Assembly (NCBI GenBank): GCA_003640385.1
Contig: RCAB01000510.1
Coordinates: 1-43,288 of the forward strand
Length of the DNA stretch: 43,288 bases
Direction: 5' to 3'
From: Setaria digitata
Lineage: Eukaryota > Nematoda > Chromadorea > Rhabditida > Setariidae
Below, one piece after another: positions 1 to 17,695 of this stretch. The notes under the pieces are model-generated. The model saw only the letters and a list, made by a program, of their open reading frames with translations. It was not told where the DNA came from and made no database searches. Every line of letters begins with the position of its first letter. Position 1 is the stretch's first letter. The position numbers and the translations under genes are program-made.

Positions 1-3
1 TGG

Positions 4-123
4 ATCAATTCTAGGATAGGGAGAAATGCTCAAACTAATGCTAGGACAGAGAGGAATGTTCAAACCAATTCCAGAATCAGGAGAAATGCTTAAAACAATT
101 TTAGGATCTGGATAAGTGATCAA
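4..123. repeat. 30-bp minisatellite, four diverged units, running off left edge
   Basis: Units of exactly 30 bp lie at 4-33, 34-63, 64-93 and 94-123, each with a core like TAGGAcaGRGARAATGYTCAA. Read on the plus strand the period is ten codons (units resemble TNSRIRRNAQ), interrupted by a TAA at 91-93. More units may lie to the left. Confidence 0.8.
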
Positions 124-254
124 TTTTAGACCGATATAAATAGATTGCAACTGATCTAGTTTTTTTGAGTGATAAGAAAATGCCGAAAAAAACATTATAT
201 TTTTTCTTTCAAATCTCAAATCTTGAAGCTTATGAAATAAATTCTACTTGACAA

Positions 255-600
255 ATTTAAACTATAGGTCAATTTCGATCTATGGATACAATTAATTTTT
301 CTGATGAATAGTTAGTTTTTTCTTTCCCTGCCTATTTTGCATTCTCATCTAAAAGGAATATGAATTCATCAATGGCAAATTTTAAAATATTGTCTTATCA
401 ATTATCAGTGAAAGCATTAAANCATTTAAACTATAGGTCAATTTCGATCTATGGATACAATTAATTTGAGTATTTTTTCTGATGAATAGTTAGTTTTTTC
501 TTTCTCTGCCTATTTTGCATTCTCATCTAAAAGGAATATGAATTTATCAATGGCAAATTTTAAAATATTGTCTTATCAATTATCAGTGAAAGCATTAAAT
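255..600. repeat. Near-identical duplication around a single-N gap (assembly join)
   Basis: The segment from 255 to 421 recurs from 424 to about 600 with few changes, one of them an 8-base insertion (GAGTATTT-like) near 468. The two copies are separated by an N at 422. This pattern fits overlapping contig ends or two haplotypes placed side by side better than a true duplication. Confidence 0.85.
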
Positions 601-1528
601 TAATCTTAACAATTGTTAACCTCAAAACCAGTCTCATTACAATCAAATATTAAATGCTATATTTACGGATTTCAAATCCTGCAAAATTAGCTGTGGCAAA
701 AACAGGAATATGAAAGAATCACTAAGTTTTATTTCGCAAAGAAAAAAAAAAGATCTCTGAAATTGAATTATCCGAGGAATCCTGAAAACAGCTGACAAAT
801 CCTGGAAAAGAATTTTTACTGTCTCAATGTCACATATAATTTATTCTTGTAACATACAAAAGATATAATCATCCTAATTACCTTTCTTCTAAATTTTTAA
901 TTTCCATCAAAAAAAAAAAAAACTTCCTCTTCGTTTCATTTTCAATTTTCCCTTTTCAGTCATCAATCATTCATAGCTATTAATTTATTTACTAATTTAA
1001 AATCACAATCAAAAGATCATACTTTGTTACATTTAAAAGTTGCAATACTATTATTTATTTTATTTTTTTTTTCATTTTCAAATTTTAATATTTTTTTTTA
1101 TTATTTATTTTCAAACTTTATTCAAACAATGGTAACAACAACAAATCTCCAAATTTCATTAACGATTCCAATAATTTTTTAATTAAAGTATGACTTTTTG
1201 ATTGCGATTTCAAATTACTGAATAAATTAATACAGCAATAAATAATAATTGAATGAAAAAAAAAAGTATAATTTTGCAACAGAATAAGCTCACTTTGGTT
1301 GCTTAAGAATTATTCAGTTATTAAATACTTTTAATGAAACATTATCCATCATATGTAATAACAATTAATAATTAATTCAAAATAAAAAATTAGTTCAAAA
1401 TCATCGAACATATTGTCGTTTATGGTAGCAATTAATGCAAAATAACATTTGATAATAAAAGTAATTATTTGTATTTATATACCCAGGAACAGAGTTAAAC
1501 AATTTCATCATTTACCGTTACATTTTCT

Positions 1529-1561
<33 letters not shown>

Positions 1562-1646
1562 CATTTTCATGTAAAAATTAATTTTAAGTTTTTGGAATTG
1601 ATTTTTTTTTTTTTTTTAAATAATTTTAGAAGGAAATTTTAATAAC
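601..1646. other. AT-rich non-coding stretch, presumably kinase intron
   Basis: No coding frame with splice sites was found here. It holds poly-T runs (for example 1530-1560) and AT-rich filler. The rest of the kinase domain was looked for on the minus strand and not seen, so the next exon is expected beyond the left edge. Confidence 0.6.
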
Positions 1647-3944
1647 CTTAACAATATTTGGATGTTTAAACTGTGCCATTAAACAGGCCTCACGTATAAG
1701 CGATTCTTTTGCATCATCAATTTGTTTTGCTTCTTCTGTGCTAATATTTTCACCTAAAAAGAAGCATGGAAATAAAATACACAAGAATTTGAATAGAAAT
1801 TAAACAATATTTTATAGTTAATTGATTTTACTGTCAATAACATTTCTTTTCTTTTCTTTTTTTTTTTTCTTTGCTTGACATGTTAGATTTTTTTTTCATC
1901 AATTATTTTTAATTAATTTTTATTGGCAGTTTTATTTTCCCAACCATATATAACAATATTAATAAGCATGCGGCTAATTATTTACATTATGATAAGGTAT
2001 CAGTGGTTGCACTAATTGTTACTGTCATTATGGAATTCTTAATGTGATGATGATAAGATGGACGAGTTTCTTTATCAATATTGTTAAAATATTAATGTGA
2101 ATGAATGAAAAATTATGCTACATACAGTGACTGAATTGCAAATATTGTGCAACTAACAAGTTATCATTTTTAGAAAATTAATTTTATCTTAAAATTATCA
2201 AAATAATTAAGTTTTTCGAATCAACCTCAAGCATACACTGATGAAAAGGGAAGCATTTGAAACTAACTTAACAATAAAATAAAACAAATTATTACAAATT
2301 TTCTTCAAATAGTTGATTTTTACAAACACTTAATCAACTTTTTTTTTCCTGCCAAAATTTTAATTGAATTCATTTTTTGGATTTATTTTTCAAAATTAAA
2401 TCAAAAATTTATTATACCAGTTGGACCATGGCATATTTTTAGTGCTACCGGTATTTTACCGTACAATTTTCCTTCGAAAACATCACAAAAATTTCCGGCA
2501 CCAATTAGGCCTGTCTCCATGTCATAGGTTATATTTTCATGTCTTATAAACCTTAAAATGTGTATTTTTCTTCTCCTTTCTACTTTTTTTTTTTTTTTTT
2601 CAGCAAAAAGTGTTAATTAAATTTGTAGCATTGAAGGAAGGCGAGATAGCAATATGCCGATATATTATCGCATAATTAATTTCGTAGAATTAAGTTAAAA
2701 CAATGTAATTAAAATGCTTTCAATTTTTTAGGGTAAAATTTTATAACCATTTTAAATAAAATGACAATAATAATAATAATTATTATTATTGTTATTATTA
2801 GCACTATTCCTAGTATTCATTCTCATTGTTACCTTTAACTATTGCTATTATCAGAATTGGTTAATATTTTTCACGCTAATTACCTCTATAAACTAGTGAC
2901 GTGTTAATTGTTGCAAAAAAATTTAAAACGACTTCTTATTAATTTGTCATTTAAATTCTACTAATCGTCATTTCAAAATTTTTTTATAACATATATTGAC
3001 ATATTCATTTTCCATAAACATTTCTATTTTAGAATTTCACATATTTTAAGATAAGAAAAAGTAAAGAACAAAAAGTGAACCATTTTGGTTTTTTAAATGG
3101 ATAGAGTAAAAATGATCCATTTATTGGTAGCATATTTTTTTTATAGTAATGAATTAACTCTACGATTGTACCAAATGCTCTCTGAAAAAAGGAAAAAAAA
3201 AAAGAAAAGAACAACTTTTTTTTCCCTCAAAAATCGAACTTTTTAATCCCTTTTTATGAAAAACTTGATGTTGAAATTTATAGAAGGACGCATTTAAAAT
3301 TTAAAAATTCAGAACTCAATTCTGATGGATGGTATTATTAAAAGAGAAAAAAATATTTCTTAAAAGAATCAAAAGAGAAAAAATAGCAAAATTATTATTT
3401 CGAAAAAAGGAATGAAATTCGATTTAGCTTTTCAAGCAAAAAAAAAAAAAAATGCATTAAATAAGTAAAAAGTATTTCTTTAAAAAAAAAAAGAAAAGAA
3501 TTGAGAAAACTTCAATTTTTACTGACTAAAATATTTGGAGAAGAAAAAATTAAATTAATTTTTATTTTCAGGAAAGGTCGAAGATGTGCTTAGAAAAAAG
3601 AAGATAGAATTTTACAGTTTAATGCTAAATTCATCGAAAAGAAAAATATTAAATAATAACCTAATTCCATTATTCCATAATCTCAAAAAGAAAGAAAAAA
3701 AAAACAATTTGACACCAAAATATTTGAAAAATGGAAAAATAAACAAATAGCAATAACAAAATAATAATAACAGTAACAACAAACAATAGTAAAAAAATTT
3801 GATTAATAACAAAAATAATAATTCAATTGCATTATTATTATAATTGATGAATTTTTTTTAATTAGTAAAATATCCTGCCAAAATAATAAAAAAAAAAAAA
3901 AAAATTAACTTTCTGCTAAGACAACTAAATGGAAGAACTTCTAG

Positions 3945-3975
<31 letters not shown>

Positions 3976-4311
3976 AAATCTTTTTGTGAAAATAGTACAA
4001 AAAAAAAAAACGAAAAGAATAATTAATTTTTCCTTTTATTTTCCATAAATTAATAAATGAAAAATTTTGATTTGAAAAGGAAATACATACATTTGGCTTG
4101 ACATCAAGCGACCATCCATTTCTGTCATTATATGCAATTGCAAAATGATGGCATTCATTTTTATTTCTTACCGAAAGAATAAAACTTAAGCCACCGTTCT
4201 TCTCTTCGGTATGTACCAAATATTCGCCATCTCTTGTTAAAAAACGCTACACAATTGCTATTATTATTATTATTTATTATTATTATTATTTATTATTATT
4301 ATTATTTATTA

Positions 4312-4407
<96 letters not shown>

Positions 4408-5362
4408 TTGTCCATTATTATTAATATTTGTTTTTTCTTTATTTGACTAATTAATTATTTTTTTTTGGTTATTTATTTTAAAAATTTCTTTCTCTTGCTT
4501 CCATTTATTGATTTATCTCTTTAATTTTTTTCTTTTTTTTTTTTTTTTTTTTTTATTTCGTGATCTATTTATTTATTTATTTGTTTATTTTATTAAGCAA
4601 TTTCAATAAATTTACATAACCATTGATTTCGAAAATTTCTTTTTTTTGTTTCCATTTACTTACTTATTTATTAGTTTATTTATTTATTTCTTCTTCATTT
4701 ATTTTATTGTTTGTTTATTTTTTTTCTTCGCGCTTTCATTTTTTTTAACTTATCTGTTTCTTGTTTGTCTGCTTATTTTATTTACTTCTTTCTTCTATTT
4801 TTTTTTTTTTTTTAGTTGTTTGCTTATTTCTTTAGAGTGAAATATTATGCGTCTATGTATGTGATCATAAATATTTATATTTGTGTGATTAAAGACATCA
4901 TTTTGTAGGTAAAGATTCAAAATGTATCATTATAAATATATTTATAAATGATTCAAAGAAATTTTCATTTTCTCAAGAAATTTTCGAAGAAAAAATTAAT
5001 TCAACAGTTATTATTATATTCGTGAAACTGAAATCATAATGATGATATCAATTTTTAGAATTTTACTTTAACAAGATTTAAAATGATTTAAATTAAAATT
5101 GAATTTATCGATTATTATTGATAGTTAGCTTAATTGGAGAATTAATTATTACTGAATTAGGAAGTTAATATTTTGCAATATAAAAGAATAGTTTGGAAGA
5201 GAATTAATTAATTCGAAATGAAAATTTGGAATTAATGACATAAAAAATCCTCGTAGAATGAAGCAACACCTCAACAGTAGCCTTTGTTGTTAGTCCGACG
5301 AACCAATTTTGTACTTCAACAACTTTTGCTAAGGCATGCTCCATAAAAACATTTCTTGACAT
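1647..5362 (-). CDS. SH2-domain non-receptor tyrosine kinase (Fer/Fps-like), 5' part; continues off left edge
   Basis: Five exons can be chained with matching phases: 5270-5362, 4091-4246, 3081-3181, 2418-2551, 1647-1753. The protein starts MSRNVFMEHALAK and enters an SH2 domain at WFVGL (about residue 20). The SH2 core runs through GEYLVHTEE, SFILSVRN and HHFAI, ending AFGTIVELIHYY near residue 95. A protein kinase domain follows: glycine loop GAGNFCDVFEG, VALK with the ATP-binding lysine, and an alpha-C segment REACLMAQFKHPNIVKV with its glutamate. The catalytic loop and C-lobe are not in the window. With about 19 residues before SH2 there is no F-BAR region, as in the large nematode family of short Fer-like kinases. 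An AG three bases before the ATG (TTGTTTAG) could be a trans-splice acceptor or an internal exon border, so the start is not certain. The expected FLVR arginine is histidine. The donor after exon 3 (GTTCAC) is weak. Function, tyrosine phosphorylation of unknown targets, is inferred from family. Confidence 0.8.
3945..3976. repeat. (TAAA)8 microsatellite
   Basis: Eight perfect TAAA units inside an intron of the kinase gene. Confidence 0.9.
4260..4407. repeat. (ATT)n microsatellite, about 148 bp
   Basis: An uninterrupted ATT run covers about 4311-4407, with interrupted units before it. It lies in the kinase intron, starting 12 bp upstream (in gene sense) of the splice acceptor of the second SH2 exon. 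Confidence 0.95.
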
Positions 5363-8300
5363 TTGCTAAACAAAATTTGAAATTTTTACTTATTAATTAA
5401 TTTAGTGATAAAATTGTGATAAGAATGTTTGCTCTGATTTTATTTCTTTTCCATTTACTTCATATTACAGTTGCCGTTAACCTCATTCTGCCTATCTTAA
5501 AATTGTACTTTGACCTTCATGTATCCTCCTGACCTTTGCATATCAGCAAATTATATGATTATCAGGATATTTACTTTGATATCATTCATTATCATTGTAA
5601 GCTGAGTACAATGAAGCATTTATTTCAGTGATTATCGAATTTTCTAACTAACCGTTTGTTATTCGATGACATAGACAAATGATTCGTTGAATCAAAGAAG
5701 TTTTCATTTTATAAATTAGAAATACTAATATGTAAAAAAAAAAAAAAAAAAATGCATTAATTATTATTTAATGACCTCTTAAGCAAAAAAAAAAATAAGC
5801 ATAGGCATTTTTTTCCCTTGATCTAAAATATTTTTGCAAAATTATTTGAATAAAAATTTTAAAAGAAAAAAAAAATGAAAAAAAGAGCAAACGAGCAGAA
5901 TTATGATAAATTAGAATGCATTGAAAAGTGGCCTCCCAGTAAATTTTCATTTTCCAATATCGGAAATCTTAATTTTAATTAATTCTACAATATATATAAC
6001 AAATGGAAAGCTTTTCTTATTATTGTTCTTGTCTTTTTTTCTTTCTTTCAGTTCTTCAACTTTTCATTTCTGATTTTTTTTTTTTTTTTCATTTTTCAAC
6101 ATTTCGCTTTTTTTTTTTTTTAGTTTTTCTTTTTATTCCATTTATTTTGAAGATATTTGTACACTTTTTACTTTACGCAATACGGTCTATTCTGGTTTGA
6201 AGTTTATTCAGTTTAACTTTCCTATTGTTTTTTAGCTCAAATCTATTTTAGTCTGGTTTTATTGGATGAAATTGAGTCAGGCCAATTTCTCTTTTTCAAA
6301 TACTGTTTTAACAGCTTAATTATAGAAGGTACAACTTAGGATGAAAATCGTCATCTTCGGCTGTAACTAGCCAATGGCCAATGATAAAGATTACAACAGT
6401 TGAAGATGAGATCCGAATCTTTTGATTTATTAATTAATGGTAGCTATTTTTTTAATAAGTTATTCAAACTGATTCGAATAATTATTGGATTGTGAAGCTT
6501 TGCTAAGTAAGAAAAAAACACTTAAAATGGAATAAAGGAAGAAATGAAATAAAATGATTAAAAGAATAGAGAATAAAATAATAATTTAACAAAAGACACT
6601 ACTATTAGGGTCATCGGAGATAATAATGAATTAACTAATTAGACATTATATATTGAATGTGTAAATGGAATTGAAGACAAAATAGTGGAAAATGATGTGG
6701 GTGAATTTGGAAAATTAATGAATTTAGCTTGATGAAAATTCCTAAATTAATTAAAGAATTCCAAATTTAACAAAAAAATTAAATAATTTAATTTTAGAAA
6801 GGTACACCAAAAGAATTTGAATATATATTCTGCCACGCGTAAAAATAAAAATAAAAATGACGTAAAACCCGTGTACTAAAATATGCGTAGAGAGCATTAT
6901 GAATAAAATGAATCTGAAATAATGCACAGCATTTGGAAATTTTGAAAATTAAAAAAAAAAAAAAAAAGCTAAATGTAAGATAGAGTATGACCGACCAAGA
7001 ATATAAATAATAAAATTATCAAAAAAAAAAAAAAGAAAAGAGAATTTCTAGTTAAGATATTAATAAATGATCGTTGTTAGAAAATTTATTCAACTAAAAT
7101 AAAAAAAAAAAAACAAAAAAACAAAGAAGACAAAAAGATATGATAAAGTATGATAAAAATGTAATAATAGAATGAGTGTGAATGATAAAATGATAGAATG
7201 AATTGGAAAAAAAAAGAAAAATTTCTCGTTTTAGCTAGAATCAAGATGAATGAAAACAATAAATGAATAATCGCTTTTTCTTTTTTTTTCTTCTTTTATC
7301 ATTTATACTAAAATATAATATCATTACTCCTCATTATGCTTTCTCACTATTATTTTCTATTTTTATTTTTAGTTCTATTACACAAATTATTATCCAATAA
7401 TTTGCGCATATGATAGGACTTTTTTGGCTCGTGTTTCAGGATCAATCCAAATAAATGATTAATTTAACTTAATAAAAAATACAATATTATGCTAAATTTT
7501 ATACTAATTTTTATCAATTCACCAATAAATCATATGTGATCATACCTAAATGTATTTGACAAAAGTATAATCGTATTGCCGAAGACAACTATGAAAACTT
7601 CACCTGGAACATATCTTAACATATATAAATTCTCATTAATAGATATTAATGGTTCATTAAAATTCAGTGCAGCAATATGTTTAAGAAACGAATTTCTCGA
7701 TGATAATCAATTAAATTTAGCATTCAAATACTCAATTCACATGTAATCATTTTCAAAGGAATGAAAAATGATACATTTGAATGACGCAATTGCCAAACTG
7801 ATTACTAGTAAGCTAGATACTGATAAGCTTTGCAGTGGTTTGATGCCCCTCATGAATTCTCTCTCCCTCCTTTTCCAACTTTCCTTCATGTAATTGTCTG
7901 GTACCCAATCATTGGGGTATATGAGTGGGAAATCTGATCAAAATCATTTCCTTTTTCCATGAAGAAGAGGAACAAACTTTGCTATCATTAATAATTATGC
8001 TTATACATGACTGATTTTTTATTTTTTTATCATTTGTTCATCAAGTAAAGTATATCTGCAAATAGATTATCAATTAAAGAACTAATGTGGCTTTTTTTTT
8101 ATTTAAAATAGCAAAATTACTGTATTCATCATTGAAATTCATCCATAATTTTTAAATGATCTGATCTAGTCTTTTCCTCCAGTATTCCTGATATCAGATA
8201 CGAAAATAAGTGGAAAATATTATCAAAATCAAAAAGCTTCATGTATGATTTGAAGTAAAACCCTATCAATTATTAAGTATTCTAATTAGATGATGATATA

Positions 8301-9886
8301 AAATTTTGAAAATATTATGCTGAAAATGAAAAAATATCCGAGAAGGTAACTTGATGAAAATAATTTTATTATAAACAATACCAAACATTCAACGAATAGA
8401 ATAGCGGCACATGATTGTTCTTTTCATGTATGTTTTACAGAACGGAAAATGAGTATGAAAATTTTCAAAATAATAAACAATTTGAAATTAACCCCTAGCA
8501 ACACATTTTGATCCAACTCCTCGAAATTTTCATAACTGATAAATTTCAATAACTAAAATTTGCAATGACGAAATTTCATCTTTTCTATACCATGAGTTGT
8601 GTTTATAGAAGTAAATGGAACAGTGATTATTAGTGAAAGTTGTAAGGGAAGCATAAAATAAATGCTTCCCTTACAAACCCACTTGCAAAAAAAGTCCGAT
8701 TATGATATGCCCTTAAACCTAAGCTTATTCTCGCATAAAAAGCTGCAAACTGGAATGAATAATGTTTAAATTCCGTCCATTAAATAAGAAATAACATGGA
8801 AATAACGGATAGCAGTCTGCTAAACAGAAAATTTCCTCGCCATTATGGGCCAAATCTATCACCTTGATCCGATTAAAGCATCAAAATCTCGGTATGCAAC
8901 ATTCCAGTAACAACAATAAATTTTCTTTTGAATTGAAAATTAGGAGGCTAAAACAGGAATGTCGGTTCAAGAAAAAAAAAATTACTGCTTTAAGCAAAAT
9001 GCTTGGCATTCATTAATTTCATATGCTGTAGAAATGAGCAGAAGAATTAAAATTTAAAAAAATTATGAAACAAATAAATGTTGAAAAATTACGAAACAAA
9101 TAAATGTTTTTCTTTGCCCCGTCATTTCAAAAACATATATTCGAACATATAAATACAATAAAAACACATATTTCAACGCGAGAAACATTAGTCCCGTTAT
9201 TTGACTAACTGTAAAAAAGATATACAAGAAGTAAAAATCAAAAATTGTCTGCCCTCCAAATACGATAAACCGTAGGCAGAGCAAAAATGTGAGGAAATGC
9301 TACACAAAAACAGCTCATATAGCTTTATTTGTCAGGAGAATATATACTGTTACACCTCCACAACAGTGTTATTATTTGATAAATTAGTCAAGCGAAAAGC
9401 TAGACTAGAAATACTAGAGCAGAAAGAGTGTCCTAGTAAATAAAATTTTAAATTTGAGGCAGAAGTTTTCACTCATATTTTTAAACACTCTTTCGAGATG
9501 AAAAAAAAAAAAAAAAAAAAAAAAAAACGAAACCTGTGGTAATTATCGAACATAACAAACAGTTCGATACATGCATATTTATACATGCAGTTCAGCATGA
9601 GTAGATGAGCTCTTAATTTACATGTTTAAGTGCGCTTTTACGAAAAATGATGTCTTTGATATGAAGTGGCACTAATCTATAACAGCAGATACCCTTACAT
9701 AGAAAGATAAGCAGATAAACCACAAAGGAACCATCTACCCACATAAAAACGTTGAAATGTCTTGCAGAAACTGAGATCCGAAATTTCTAGAATTGCAGAA
9801 TTATTGAAAATAGATGACATGAAACGAAGACATCATTAAATATCTCTCGCAATTTATAAACTTTTCAACTTACTCACATATCAGCA
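5363..9886. other. 4.5 kb intergenic region without a supported gene
   Basis: It lies between the acyl-CoA synthetase stop and the kinase start, both on the minus strand. Open frames are short and of biased composition (Phe, Tyr, Leu, Lys from homopolymers) and lack family motifs. It holds poly-A/T tracts (for example 9500-9526) and one perfect hairpin at 8641-8675. No tRNA or rRNA was recognised. Confidence 0.6.
8641..8675. repeat. Perfect 14-bp inverted repeat (hairpin) with 7-base loop
   Basis: TGTAAGGGAAGCAT at 8641-8654 pairs exactly with ATGCTTCCCTTACA at 8662-8675. One more pair (8640/8676) and, after a small internal loop, four more (AGTG 8632-8635 with CACT 8680-8683) extend the stem. 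Function is unknown; a small RNA hairpin or remnant of a miniature inverted-repeat element are both possible. Confidence 0.7.
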
Positions 9887-14997
<5,111 letters not shown>

Positions 14998-17695
14998 TCG
15001 GTACAAAGAATTCAATTTTCTTTGTTCTGAACAGAAATAAACAGTATTCATACAGCAGACAGAGGGCCCCTACAAACATCAGTTTTCAATATCTGATTCC
15101 TCCACTAGAAAAGTTTTCCATGCTACTCTAGCGACTGGCGCCAATTGTCCGCGCTTTTTCTCCACAAATAGTTATAATATTCCAAGTTATTATATTGCTT
15201 AGTTCTAAAACATTCTATCCTGCTAGCCACTGAAAATGTTCAGTTATAGACAGACGAAATCCGGTTTTAAATCATCGTAAAAAAAAAAAAATTTTGTTAA
15301 AGCACTACCAAATATTAAACCCAGATTTGGAATTAATCATACCTGTAATATTAGGCTTTACGAAAAACTTTACTGATAATCATAATAGTAATATTTATAT
15401 ATACTTGTTAAGACTGAGAGTATGCTCAATACGATTAATTTCTCTATGAGTTTTTAACAGCCATCTTTATAGTTCTATTTCAGCGAACCAAAGTACATAA
15501 TTCAAAAAGTTTGCTTACACAATCTTGGAAGTTAAACATGCTACTTACTATTTCTCAATATAAGGACTACCTTACCCTTCACTGTAGTTGATATATTTTT
15601 TTCTTATTTCCAATTTATTTATCACAATCAGTAAAGACCAGAACCGTAAAATGAAAGGTCCCGCAAATATTTGCTCCCATAAGTTAATGACTTCCAAAAA
15701 CAAACAAAAAAAAAAATCATATATTGGAAGATCTTTAGTTTTTTTCCATCTAGTGATAAACATAATAAACAATAGGAATACTCTCACAAAATGAAATCTT
15801 CTATTAAAATTTGCAAGTTATATTAGAAAGAAAAAAAACCAACCTTGACAAGTTTGTCGATTGTCTTCGCGCTATCACCATGATCATCATTCATATCATG
15901 AAATCGTGTCCCTCGATCAGTCATCTTTGTAAACCGAAACACACTCCGAAAATTTTTAAAACCTGCAAAAGAAAAGTTTTATTATGTCTTCCTACAAATA
16001 CAATATTTTCCGACATAATCACGAAGCAAGACGACGCAATAATAGCGACATTAATGTCAAGAAAATTGTTAAAGTTTGTAAAGTAAACAAATAAAAATAA
16101 TTTTATGAGGTTTATGCATGCAGAAAAGTCAAGTGAATATGTAACTCTAGCGTACAAACATGCTTTCTGTTTTGTGACTTTGGTTATTACAATAAAAAGT
16201 AAACCTAAAATCCATTCATTATGCAGTACTAATTGTAATTTTTTCTCGAATGTACCCTATTCGGAAGAATTCCTCTGTAAAGTCCTACAGTTAAAAGAAA
16301 AAAAATTCGCAAAAGGCACCATTAATTTTTTGTCTTCCAACAAATACAGCTGCTGCTAAAAAAGCCTATCAAATACTTTTCTGATATTTTCAGCTGCATT
16401 ATTTTAATTGCTTTAAAAAAGAGAAACACTCACTTCGGTTATTATCAATAGAAATCGTTGAAAAGGAAATTATCACTTTGTTTTCACATAAAAAAAAAAC
16501 CATACAAAAAAAAAGCAAAAAAAGTATAGAGTAAACGGCAAACTACAAACAATCCATCCACCAAAATCAAAAAAGCTTATATCAGTAATTGATTAACCGA
16601 TTCTACTTAGTGCTGAGATGGAGAGGGTCGAGAGATATGCAAAACAAATGAGGAATTAAAAATTGAAGTGATAAGAGCATAATAAAACTATATGAATGAA
16701 AAAAAGAAAATGAATTACAGGAAATTCTTAATATTTGCCCTTAATATGAAAAGTAGAAAAGATAAGTGTGAAAAGGATATGTTTAAAGGAAGAGAGAAAT
16801 TAGACAAAAAAAAAATAGTAAGGGAGGGAATAACAAGTTTCGAAATACTATTAGAGAGTGGTATATTAGCAGCTCGCTGTTATTATTACTATTTCCTATT
16901 ATCAACTAACAACATAAATTTCTACTCTAACTGCAATTTTACTTTCTTTTTCTTATGACTGCCTCTATTTACATATATATATATTTTTAACTTATCTGTT
17001 TATTATTGCATGTGTACTAAAGAATAATTTGTTGTTGAAGTTAATTGAACAACATCAACTTAACCATCCAATCTCTCGCTTCTTATTCATTCGTTCTATT
17101 TTTTTTTTTTTTTTTTTTTTTGCCAATTATATTTACATTGAAAGAAAAGATGGATATAATTTGTCACAGGCAGAAAAGCAAAAAAAAAAAAAAAAGAAAT
17201 ATAAATGAAACGTTTTGAGAACTAAAGAAAGATGACTACAGTCTTTAAATGATGGTAAATAACAAAGGAAAAACTTAAATTTTCAGTAACTTTACAAGAG
17301 AAATGATAATAGTTGAATAGAAGGATGACTGGATAAATCTTAATTTAAACTGTTACTGATCTTGGTATAATACCACATACCATTATTTTTCTCTCGAACC
17401 CGCTAAAGAAAAAAATGGATTATTAGTATCATTTGTATGCTACTTTAATGCAACATGGGACCTTTTAACGTCATAATTTGCACTGCTATGAAAGAAAAAT
17501 GTCCAAGAACAATTAATCAATTAATGGACAATTAATCCAAATCAGTACTTTAAATATTGAAAATTATGCTTCAATGATTAAAATTCCATCGAATTTTAGA
17601 TTAAATCTGAAAGGAATGCGGAAGGAAAAGTCTAGTCGTGAAAAAGACGTAGAAGAGGAAATAAAACAAAAGAATAGTAGATAGAACAAATGGAC

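Noticed and set aside
4234..4446. Open frame of poly-isoleucine on the plus strand
   Set aside because: It is a translation of the ATT microsatellite.
15811..16359. Overlapping open frames on both strands
   Set aside because: They occupy the same DNA on opposite strands, with no family match or convincing splice sites.
17387..17408. GGTTCGAG on the minus strand, resembling a tRNA B box
   Set aside because: No A box or cloverleaf can be formed around it. It may instead be a tiny exon, which is not supported enough to list.
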